A DNA stretch of 35,624 bases from Crocinitomicaceae bacterium. Its GTDB lineage: Bacteria > Bacteroidota > Bacteroidia > Flavobacteriales_D > Parvicellaceae. Under the pieces are notes generated by a model. That model searched no databases, was not told the origin of the DNA, and saw only the letters and a list, made by a program, of their open reading frames with translations. Shown one piece after another: positions 29,452 to 35,624 of the stretch (position 1 is the first letter of the stretch; each line of letters begins with the position of its first letter). The stretch lies in NCBI GenBank assembly GCA_002716065.1, contig PAZE01000027.1, forward strand, positions 9,602 to 45,225, written 5' to 3'. The translations under genes were made by a program, and so were the position numbers.

Positions 29452-29793
29452 TTATTTTTTTGTCGTTGTTGTTTTCTTTTTTGTTGTTGTGTTTTTCATA
29501 TTTGAAATTTCATTTTCAAGATCTTTTATTCTTTCTTTTAATGCATTCATTTCATTTTCTTTTTTATTAAAATCAAAAGTTTCAGAAATTTTCGCACTTG
29601 TTTTCTTTATTTTACTTTCAAATTCATTTCTTTTTTCTTCAGTTGAATTCAAAAAATCTTCAATAATTCTCTTTCCTTCTGTGTCAGAGATTTTACCCTT
29701 TTCTACAAGGTCATCTATTGTTTCTTTTATTTTATCAGTAGTTAAAGTTGCTAGACCTAAGCCTGCATATACAAAGTTTTTAATTGTGTCCAT
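29452..29793 (-). CDS. Phasin-like (COG3937-type) small protein, first of a tandem pair
   Basis: The 113 residues share the layout of the downstream gene: MDTIKNFVYAGLGLATLTTDKIKETIDDLVEKGKISDTEGKRIIEDFL, then a coiled coil (about 50-100) with LKERIKDLENEISNMK. The tail is different: a Thr/Lys tract, TTTKKKTTTTKK, resembling the basic tails of PhaF/histone H1-like phasins that can bind DNA. The two genes are tandem duplicates, most alike over the first 50 residues. Function is inferred from family pattern only. Confidence 0.78.
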   Translation of the reverse strand: MDTIKNFVYAGLGLATLTTDKIKETIDDLVEKGKISDTEGKRIIEDFLNSTEEKRNEFESKIKKTSAKISETFDFNKKENEMNALKERIKDLENEISNMKNTTTKKKTTTTKK

Positions 29794-29886
29794 TGGTTCT
29801 AATTTTTTTGTTATGTCATTGTCTTGTCAAATAGTGTACCAAAAAATGTTATATTCAATAAAAATTCATCAAAAAATAAATTAAAG

Positions 29887-29901
29887 TATTGATATTCAAT
29901 A
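29887..29901. repeat. Short inverted repeat between the phasin-like pair and the AAA ATPase gene
   Basis: TATTGA (29887-29892) and TCAATA (29896-29901) flank a 3-base spacer. It sits in a 234-base divergent intergenic region between starts at 29793 and 30028 and could be an operator. In such AT-rich DNA a 6-base arm is weak evidence. Confidence 0.25.
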
Positions 29902-30009
29902 TATTAACTATATTTTTAAGGGTGAACTATTATTTTTAAAATAGTACAATGCTTTGATTTTGACCTGACAAAAGGTTAACTATTTAATTATTATTGGTTC
30001 AGTTGTGTA

Positions 30010-30017
30010 TATATTTG
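30010..30017 (+). promoter_or_regulatory. Probable -7 box of the AAA_28-type ATPase gene
   Basis: TATATTTG matches TAnnTTTG and ends 10 bases before the ATG at 30028, so the leader would be only a few bases. No clear -33 TTG at normal spacing. Confidence 0.5.
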
Positions 30018-30027
30018 GCAGAACACT

Positions 30028-30564
30028 ATGGCCAAAAAAGCTTATTATATTTTAACGGGACCACCATCTTCTGGCAAAACAGCGCTTATAAATTATTTTC
30101 AGCATCTTGGTTATACATGCTTTGATGAAATGGCAAGAGCTATAATTCAAGAGAATAAAAAAAATAACATTAATTGTTTTCCTTGGAATAACATTAAGGA
30201 GTTTAGTCATCAAGTTTTTTTAAGAAGTGTTGATTTGTTCGTTGCTGAGCCATCTAATTCCTTATGTTTTTTGGATAGAAGTATTGTTGATTTAATAGCA
30301 TATTTGGATTTAGCAAAAATAAAAAGGAACCCACTATATATAAAGACGATAAAAGATATTAGTTACGATAAAAAGGTGTTTTTTTTACCATTTTGGGATA
30401 AAATATATCTAAATGATAATGAACGTATTGAAACTAAGCAACAAGCTCTTTTAATTGAAAAACATCTTTTGCTAGTTTATAGGGAATTGGGTTTTGATCT
30501 TGTTATAGTTCCTAAGATAAAATTAGAAAAACGTGCAGATTTTATTTTAAAAGAAATCCAGTAA
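30028..30564 (+). CDS. AAA_28-type P-loop ATPase/kinase-like protein
   Basis: The 178-residue protein has a clear P-loop, GPPSSGKT at residues 11-18, followed by CFDEMARAIIQE, FLDRSIVDLIAYL as the Walker B/DRSxxD segment, and a lid-like region with ETKQQALLIEKHLLLVYRELG. The pattern fits the AAA_28 family of predicted ATPases/kinases in Bacteroidota (about 170-190 residues), whose substrates are mostly unknown. It stands alone; its stop lies one base from the rnhB stop on the other strand. Confidence 0.85.
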   Translation: MAKKAYYILTGPPSSGKTALINYFQHLGYTCFDEMARAIIQENKKNNINCFPWNNIKEFSHQVFLRSVDLFVAEPSNSLCFLDRSIVDLIAYLDLAKIKRNPLYIKTIKDISYDKKVFFLPFWDKIYLNDNERIETKQQALLIEKHLLLVYRELGFDLVIVPKIKLEKRADFILKEIQ

Positions 30565-30565
30565 G

Positions 30566-31156
30566 CTATTTAGCTTCTTTTTTGAGTAAGGTAAAACTTT
30601 TTCTATGATGAGAAGTTACTCCATATTTTGCAATAGCCGCTCTGTGGTTTTTTGTTGGGTAGCCTTTGTTTTTATCCCAATTGTAATTGGGGAAATCTTC
30701 GCCAATTGATTGCATTATGTCATCTCTAAATGTTTTGGCAATTACTGATGCGGCAGCTATACTCAAGAATTTGGAGTCTCCTTTTATTATACAATGGTGT
30801 TGTATATTGTAGTATGGATTAAATCTATTGCCATCTATTAGTAAAGCAGCTGGCTTTATCTTTAATTCATCAATAGCTCTGTGCATGGCTAAAAAAGAAG
30901 CATTCAAAATGTTTATTTGATCGATTTCTTCATTTGACACTATCCCTAAGCCCCACGAAATGGATTCCTTAATAATTACATCTCTAAGCTGGTAGCGTTG
31001 TTTTTCAGTCAGCTTTTTAGAATCATTTAAGGTCGAGTTTTGAAATGTTGGGGGCAAAATTACTGCTCCGGCAACAACTGGCCCTGCTAAACATCCTCTT
31101 CCAGCTTCATCGCAGCCTGCCTCTACAATCCCTTTTTTATGAAAAAGTTGAAGCAA
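30566..31156 (-). CDS. rnhB: Ribonuclease HII
   Basis: Removes ribonucleotides from DNA by cutting 5' to them in RNA-DNA hybrids. The 196 residues include the start motif [13 protein letters not shown] with D16 and E17, the metal-binding D108 in LLIDGN, and D127 within [21 protein letters not shown]: the DEDD set typical of RNase HII. The start is TTG at 31156, placed 2 bases after the glyS stop, so translation is probably coupled to it. Confidence 0.95.
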   Translation of the reverse strand: MLQLFHKKGIVEAGCDEAGRGCLAGPVVAGAVILPPTFQNSTLNDSKKLTEKQRYQLRDVIIKESISWGLGIVSNEEIDQINILNASFLAMHRAIDELKIKPAALLIDGNRFNPYYNIQHHCIIKGDSKFLSIAAASVIAKTFRDDIMQSIGEDFPNYNWDKNKGYPTKNHRAAIAKYGVTSHHRKSFTLLKKEAK

Positions 31157-31158
31157 GG

Positions 31159-32691
31159 TTAATTAAAAAGAGTGTTAATGTTTACTTTCTTGTCAATTAT
31201 AGCAGGTAATTCAGCTATTGGGACTCGTTCTTGAATCATAGAGTCTCTTTCTCTTATTGTAACGGAATTATCGGAAAGAGAATCGTGGTCTATGGTTATG
31301 CAAAAGGGTGTTCCAATTGCATCTTGTCTTCGATATCTTTTCCCTATTGAATCTTTTTCTTCATAGTGACACTGATGGTTGATTTGAAGAGTTTTCATAA
31401 TATCTCTCGCTTTTTCAGGAAGACCATCTTTTCTTACAAGTGGAAGTATGGCTACTTTAATAGGTGCTAAAGGAGCGGGTAAATTTAGCACTGTTCTGAA
31501 AGTGCCGTCTTCAAGCTTTTCTTCATTTAAAGAGTGAGATAAAATTGCTAAAAACATTCTATCTAAACCGATTGAGGTTTCAATTACATAAGGAATGTAA
31601 TTTTCATTTAATTCGGGATCAAAATATCGAAGTTTCTTTTTTGAATACTCTTCGTGCTGTTTAAGGTCAAAGTCGGTTCTGGAATGAATTCCTTCTAATT
31701 CTTTAAATCCGAAAGGAAAGTTAAATTCAATATCACAAGCAGCATCTGCATAATGAGCCAACTTTAAATGATCGTGAAAACGTAAGTTGTCGTTAGAAAT
31801 TCCTAGAGATTTATGCCATTTAATTCTATTTTCTTTCCAATGCTCATACCATTTTTGTTGAGTTCCTGGTTGAATAAAGAATTGCATCTCCATTTGCTCA
31901 AATTCTCTCATTCTAAAGATAAATTGACGAGCAATAATTTCATTTCTAAACGCTTTGCCAATTTGAGCAATTCCAAAGGGAATTTTCATCCTTCCGGATT
32001 TTTGAACGTTAAGGTAGTTGGAAAAAATTCCTTGAGCTGTTTCGGGTCTAAGATAAATGGTGGAAGCATCTCCAGCAACAGAACCCAATTCTGTGGCAAA
32101 CATTAAATTAAATTGACGCACATCTGTCCAATTTTTCGATCCACTTACAGGGCACACTATATTTAGATCAACTATTAAATCGTAAATTGCTTTTAGGTTG
32201 TTGTCCTCAAAAGCAGCTTTCATTTTTTCGTTAATACGATTTATTTCATCGGTTCTACGAAGTACATTAGGATTGGTGTTTCTAAACTCATCTTCATTAA
32301 ATGCTTCGCCAAATCTTTTTTTTGCTTTAGTAATGTCTTTGTTGATTTTACCTTCAATTTTAGCAATATAATCTTCCAAAAGAACATCTGCACGATATCT
32401 TTTCTTAGAATCTTTATTGTCAATTAGTGGATCATTAAAAGCGTCTACATGACCAGATGCTTTCCAGGTAATTGGGTGCATAAAAATGGCAGCATCAAGA
32501 CCAACAATATTTTCATTTAGCTGAACCATTGATAGCCACCAATATTTTTTGATGTTGTTTTTAAGTTCAACTCCATTTTGTCCATAATCATAGGTTGCAC
32601 TTAAGCCATCGTATATTTCGCTGTTAGGAAAAATAAAACCAAACTCTTTGGCGTGAGAAATGATTTTTTTAAATTGATCTTCAGAAGGCAT
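31159..32691 (-). CDS. glyS: Glycyl-tRNA synthetase, class II single-chain (alpha2) type
   Basis: Charges tRNA-Gly. The 510-residue enzyme has the class II motifs of the eukaryote/archaea-like dimeric form: [15 protein letters not shown] near the N-terminus, [14 protein letters not shown], motif 2 at [25 protein letters not shown], and motif 3 [15 protein letters not shown]. The C-terminal anticodon-binding domain begins about residue 405 ([16 protein letters not shown]) and contains the [15 protein letters not shown] segment. A -7 box lies 22 bases upstream of the ATG. rnhB follows immediately. Confidence 0.97.
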   Translation of the reverse strand: MPSEDQFKKIISHAKEFGFIFPNSEIYDGLSATYDYGQNGVELKNNIKKYWWLSMVQLNENIVGLDAAIFMHPITWKASGHVDAFNDPLIDNKDSKKRYRADVLLEDYIAKIEGKINKDITKAKKRFGEAFNEDEFRNTNPNVLRRTDEINRINEKMKAAFEDNNLKAIYDLIVDLNIVCPVSGSKNWTDVRQFNLMFATELGSVAGDASTIYLRPETAQGIFSNYLNVQKSGRMKIPFGIAQIGKAFRNEIIARQFIFRMREFEQMEMQFFIQPGTQQKWYEHWKENRIKWHKSLGISNDNLRFHDHLKLAHYADAACDIEFNFPFGFKELEGIHSRTDFDLKQHEEYSKKKLRYFDPELNENYIPYVIETSIGLDRMFLAILSHSLNEEKLEDGTFRTVLNLPAPLAPIKVAILPLVRKDGLPEKARDIMKTLQINHQCHYEEKDSIGKRYRRQDAIGTPFCITIDHDSLSDNSVTIRERDSMIQERVPIAELPAIIDKKVNINTLFN

Positions 32692-32713
32692 CTTTAATGT
32701 TTATAATTTGGAA

Positions 32714-32721
32714 CAAAAATA
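32714..32721 (-). promoter_or_regulatory. Probable -7 box of glyS-rnhB
   Basis: On the minus strand TATTTTTG (plus-strand CAAAAATA) matches TAnnTTTG and ends 22 bases before the ATG at 32691. No TTG is seen at the -33 distance. Confidence 0.5.
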
Positions 32722-32829
32722 ATACTTCCTGTATCATTGAGGTATAAACTGTATACTAAGTTGTCTTATTTACTGTAAATTTAAATGCTTTTTAATCTAG
32801 TTTTTGGGTGTCTATTTTAATTTTCTTTT

Positions 32830-33414
32830 ATGATTGAAGTTGATGATAAGCTTGTTTCTTTGGATGTTTTTGAAAAAAAATTTGCTTGTGATCTTGCCTC
32901 ATGTAAGGGGGCTTGTTGTGTTAAAGGTGATTCTGGGGCTCCCTTAACAAGGGATGAAATTCAGAGAATAAATGATTCAATTGATCAAATTAAGCCAAAC
33001 ATGAGGCCTGAAGGGCTTAAGGCTATTAAGGAAAAGGGGATTTATTACATTGATGAAGATAATGAACCTGTGACAACTTTAGTAAATGGTGAAGAATGTG
33101 CTTTTGTTTATTTTGATTCTAACCAAGTGGCTAAGTGTGCCATAGAAAAAACATATAATGAAAATAAAACAACATTCATCAAGCCAATTTCCTGTCATTT
33201 GTATCCTATTCGAGTTGCAAAGTTAAATTTAGGACAAGCTTTAAATTACAATCAATGGGATATTTGTAAACCAGCTTGTGATTGTGGTGAGCAGCTAAAA
33301 GTTCCTGTTTTTAGATTTCTAAAAAAAGCAATAATTAGAAAATGGGGAGAAAATTTTTATGGCAAACTAGTAAAAATTGAAGCGCATCTAAAGGATGTCG
33401 ATTCTTCTGAATAG
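32830..33414 (+). CDS. DUF3109 family cysteine-rich protein
   Basis: The 194-residue protein has ten cysteines (C20, C25, C29, C30, C90, C103, C122, C146, C150, C152) and the opening CxxxxCxxxCC, which resembles the metal-chelating pattern of the YkgJ/DUF3109 group. Other segments are ECAFVYFD, SCHLYPIRV and QWDICKPACDCGE. The cysteines suggest a bound iron-sulfur cluster, zinc or iron, but the function is not established. It lies upstream of nrdB, separated by 485 non-coding bases, so a shared transcript is unlikely. Confidence 0.88.
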   Translation: MIEVDDKLVSLDVFEKKFACDLASCKGACCVKGDSGAPLTRDEIQRINDSIDQIKPNMRPEGLKAIKEKGIYYIDEDNEPVTTLVNGEECAFVYFDSNQVAKCAIEKTYNENKTTFIKPISCHLYPIRVAKLNLGQALNYNQWDICKPACDCGEQLKVPVFRFLKKAIIRKWGENFYGKLVKIEAHLKDVDSSE

Positions 33415-33553
33415 TAAAATTATATTTCATGTATGTAGTTTAAATGCCTTTTAATATTTTATTATTTTATAATATGTCAGTGAATAATTGTTGTTAACAC
33501 AAGCTCTTTAATAAAGGATTTATTGATGATTAAAAACACTCTTAACTCTTTGT

Positions 33554-33590
33554 AAATTAGCATTTAACAACTTGAGAATGTTGCTAATTT
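33554..33590. repeat. Inverted repeat in the nrdB upstream region
   Basis: AAATTAGCA (33554-33562) and TGCTAATTT (33582-33590) are perfect 9-base arms with a 19-base spacer. It could form an imperfect hairpin or be an operator. Confidence 0.5.
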
Positions 33591-33653
33591 TATTCAAAAT
33601 AAAGTCTTTTTTGTTGATTCAATTGCTTTATTATTGACTTTCAGAAAGTTATA

Positions 33654-33682
33654 GAGTTATTAAATAAACGTGTTAATAACTC
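33654..33682. repeat. Perfect 10-base inverted repeat in the nrdB upstream region
   Basis: GAGTTATTAA (33654-33663) and TTAATAACTC (33673-33682) are perfect arms around a 9-base spacer. There is no T run after it, so an intrinsic terminator is unlikely; a protein-binding site is the better guess. The embedded TTATTAACA (complement of 33671-33679) differs from the DnaA box consensus at two of nine positions. Confidence 0.6.
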
Positions 33683-33779
33683 ATTAAAATGTGAATTGAA
33701 TTTTCTTGCCCTGTGTAAGTTTTTTTTGAATTTTTGTACTTCTCAATTAGAGTTTTTAAACGTAAAATTTAGATTTAAA

Positions 33780-33824
33780 AATCACCTTTCAGTTGTGATT
33801 ACATTAATCGATTAGGTTAATCGA
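33780..33824. repeat. Clustered dyad and direct repeat just upstream of nrdB
   Basis: AATCAC (33780-33785) and GTGATT (33795-33800) form a 6-base inverted pair. Next comes the palindrome TAATCGATTA (33805-33814), and TTAATCGA occurs twice (33804-33811 and 33817-33824), 13 bases apart. This lies 76-120 bases before the nrdB ATG, a sensible position for promoter control. Confidence 0.45.
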
Positions 33825-33899
33825 AACAGGATATCTTTTGCTTTAAATTTTACGCGAGAATGTAGAGTATTTGTACAACACTTTAAAATTTGATTATTT

Positions 33900-34946
33900 A
33901 TGGAGAAAAAAACACCAGCAGAAATTAAATCAGAAAATGTCGACTTAAAAAAAGATTTATCTAAAGACATTTCTCTAGAAGAACCTATTTTAAAAGAAAA
34001 CCCAAATCGTTTTGTTTTGTTTCCAATTCAACATTCAGATATATGGGAAATGTACAAAAAGCAAGAAGCAAGTATATGGACTGCTGAGGAACTTGACCTT
34101 GCTTCAGATTTAACAGATTGGGCAAATAAATTAAATGACGATGAACGATTTTTTATAAAACATGTTTTAGCATTTTTTGCTGCATCTGATGGTATTGTTA
34201 ACGAGAATTTAGCTGAGAACTTTTTAAGTGAGGTTCAATATACAGAAGCTAAATTTTTCTATGGTTTCCAAGTTATGATGGAAAATATACATTCTGAAAC
34301 ATATTCTTTGTTAATAGACACTTACATCAAAGATTCAAAAGAGAAAGATTATTTATTCAATGCTATTGAAACATTTGAACCTGTTAAGAAAAAAGCAGAA
34401 TGGGCTATGCGATGGATAGACAATGGCTCTTATGCCGAAAGATTAATCGCTTTTGCTGCCGTGGAAGGTATCTTTTTTTCAGGATCATTTTGCTCCATAT
34501 TTTGGTTAAAGAAAAGAGGTCTAATGCCAGGATTAACTTTTTCTAACGAGCTAATATCTAGAGACGAGGGATTACACTGTGACTTTGCATGTTTACTTTA
34601 CAATAACCATTTAGTAAATAAATTACCAAAAGAAGATGTCAGAAAGATTATTGCTGATGCTGTTGAGATTGAAAAGGAATTTGTTGTTGAGTCACTTCCT
34701 GTAAGGTTAATAGGTATGAACTCAGATTTGATGTGTCAATACATAGAATTTGTTGCTGACCGTTTACTAGTTGAGCTGGAAAATGAAAAAATATACAATG
34801 CTACAAATCCATTTGATTTTATGGATATGATTAACCTTCAAGGCAAAACCAATTTCTTTGAAAAAAGAGTGGGTGAGTATCAAAAAGCAGGGGTTTTAAA
34901 TAAAAATGAAGGTGGAAGTAAAATTAGTTTTGACGAAGAATTTTAA
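33900..34946 (+). CDS. nrdB: Class Ia ribonucleotide reductase small subunit (R2)
   Basis: Holds the diiron-tyrosyl radical that starts reduction of ribonucleoside diphosphates to deoxy forms. The 348-residue protein has the full metal-ligand set D97, E128, H131, E189, E223 and H226, and the radical tyrosine Y135 in MENIHSETY, four residues after H131. The sequence around it is closer to the eukaryote-like branch ([21 protein letters not shown]) than to E. coli NrdB. It is followed after 12 bases by nrdA, so the order is nrdB-nrdA. Confidence 0.97.
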   Translation: MEKKTPAEIKSENVDLKKDLSKDISLEEPILKENPNRFVLFPIQHSDIWEMYKKQEASIWTAEELDLASDLTDWANKLNDDERFFIKHVLAFFAASDGIVNENLAENFLSEVQYTEAKFFYGFQVMMENIHSETYSLLIDTYIKDSKEKDYLFNAIETFEPVKKKAEWAMRWIDNGSYAERLIAFAAVEGIFFSGSFCSIFWLKKRGLMPGLTFSNELISRDEGLHCDFACLLYNNHLVNKLPKEDVRKIIADAVEIEKEFVVESLPVRLIGMNSDLMCQYIEFVADRLLVELENEKIYNATNPFDFMDMINLQGKTNFFEKRVGEYQKAGVLNKNEGGSKISFDEEF

Positions 34947-34958
34947 AATAGTTTACAT

Positions 34959-35624
34959 ATGTACGTATTAAAAAGAGATAATAGAAGAGAGGTAGTAAAA
35001 TTTGATAAAATCACTGCCCGAATTAAGAAGCTTTGCTATGGTTTAAATCCATTGGTTACACCTGAAAAGGTAGCTATGAAAGTTATTGAAGGATTGTATG
35101 ATGGGGTTACCACAAGTGAGTTAGATAATTTAGCTGCTGAGGTTGCTGCAACTAATACGATAACTCATCCGGATTACGCCCTTTTAGCTTCAAGAATTGC
35201 GGTTTCCAATTTACATAAAAACACTAAAAAGTCATTTTCAGAAACTGTTAAAGACTTACACGATTACATTGATCCTAAAAATGGAGAAAAAGCACCATTA
35301 ATTTCTGATGAGGTTTATGAAATTGTTATGAAAAATGCGGACCTATTAGATTCTAATATTATTTATGATAGAGATTTTAGATACGATTATTTTGGTTTTA
35401 AAACTCTCGAAAGATCGTATTTATTAAAAATGAATGGAGAGGTTGCTGAACGTCCTCAGCAAATGATTATGCGTGTTGCTGTTGGTATCCATAAAGACGA
35501 TTTAGATGCAGTAATCGAAACTTACAATTACATGAGTGAAGGATGGTTTACTCATGCTACTCCAACACTTTTTAACTCTGGCACTCCAAAACCTCAAATG
35601 TCTTCATGTTTTTTGTTAACAACT
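34959..35624 (+). CDS. nrdA: Class Ia ribonucleotide reductase large subunit (R1), N-terminal part
   Basis: Catalytic and allosteric subunit. The ATG at 34959 opens 222 codons to the window end with no stop, so the gene continues outside. Residues 1-90 look like an ATP-cone ([24 protein letters not shown] ... [22 protein letters not shown]), the overall-activity site. Then come [32 protein letters not shown], and [14 protein letters not shown]217 in MSSCFLL is the first of the redox-active cysteine pair at the active site. Confidence 0.96.
   Translation, partial: MYVLKRDNRREVVKFDKITARIKKLCYGLNPLVTPEKVAMKVIEGLYDGVTTSELDNLAAEVAATNTITHPDYALLASRIAVSNLHKNTKKSFSETVKDLHDYIDPKNGEKAPLISDEVYEIVMKNADLLDSNIIYDRDFRYDYFGFKTLERSYLLKMNGEVAERPQQMIMRVAVGIHKDDLDAVIETYNYMSEGWFTHATPTLFNSGTPKPQMSSCFLLTT

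Larger units (their letters stand above)
33415..33899. other. 485-base non-coding region upstream of nrdB, rich in inverted repeats
   Basis: The longest gene-free stretch in the window. It has no open frame of note and no tRNA or rRNA-like fold that I can see. It is very AT-rich and contains at least four dyads (listed separately) plus a TTGTTAACAC at 33491-33500. No strict TAnnTTTG box was found in the last 100 bases before nrdB, so the nrdB promoter may be further upstream or use a different form. Confidence 0.7.

Noticed and set aside
33491-33680. A replication origin based on DnaA-like boxes
   Set aside because: Only one 7-of-9 and one 6-of-9 match to TTATCCACA were seen, and no dnaA gene is nearby. 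In DNA this AT-rich that is not enough; kept only as a test in the findings.

Overview
The window is a gene-dense, AT-rich stretch of a Bacteroidota chromosome, most likely a marine Flavobacteriales-type bacterium. Supporting signs are two secreted proteins with type IX secretion (T9SS) C-terminal sorting domains, several -7 boxes of the Bacteroidota form TAnnTTTG, very few Shine-Dalgarno sequences, and a Bacteroidota-type ATP synthase beta subunit with an insertion. Most of the window is housekeeping sequence. I see no rRNA, tRNA, CRISPR array, insertion sequence, phage gene or integration site.

Layout. 1-2161: the end of the succinate dehydrogenase/fumarate reductase flavoprotein gene and its iron-sulfur subunit. 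2163-4597: a small exported protein, MetF and an unknown four-helix membrane protein, all on the minus strand. 4742-6532: LepA, which meets tail to tail a very large outer-membrane protein (6529-9969, minus). 10116-14403: a lipoprotein substrate-binding protein for peptides, an OmpA-type lipoprotein whose reading frame is broken at a run of seven A, an odd membrane-anchored protein built on a repeated hydrophobic-Pro-hydrophobic motif, and a lipoprotein/Pmp3 fusion. 14405-17405 (minus): a DMT-type transporter followed by yicC-gmk-nadD. 17484-18623: a trans-sulfuration PLP enzyme.

18744-25589 is the most accessory-looking part: an M43-type metalloprotease with a PKD domain, a PNGase F-related protein carrying a LamG insert, and a lipoprotein. 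The first two carry T9SS sorting domains, which suggests a surface apparatus acting on proteins or glycoproteins. 25586-27107 (minus) holds ribF and an overlapping leucine-rich-repeat gene. 27276-29023 is atpDC, closed by a clear terminator. 29096-29793 (minus) is a tandem pair of small phasin-like genes. 30028-32691 holds an AAA_28 ATPase, RNase HII and glycyl-tRNA synthetase. 32830-35624 holds a DUF3109 protein and the class Ia ribonucleotide reductase genes nrdB and nrdA (cut by the window end), preceded by a 485-base non-coding region rich in inverted repeats.

Three traits stand out. Six convergent gene pairs end within -4 to +1 bases of each other. The OmpA lipoprotein has a single-base frameshift at a homopolymer that is also a classic slippery sequence. 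The 260-residue protein at 12976-13758 has 16 hydrophobic-Pro-hydrophobic motifs and fits no family I can name. I do not see a clearly new multi-gene system; the best candidates for new biology are that protein, the secreted protease/PNGase-like locus and the nrd upstream region.
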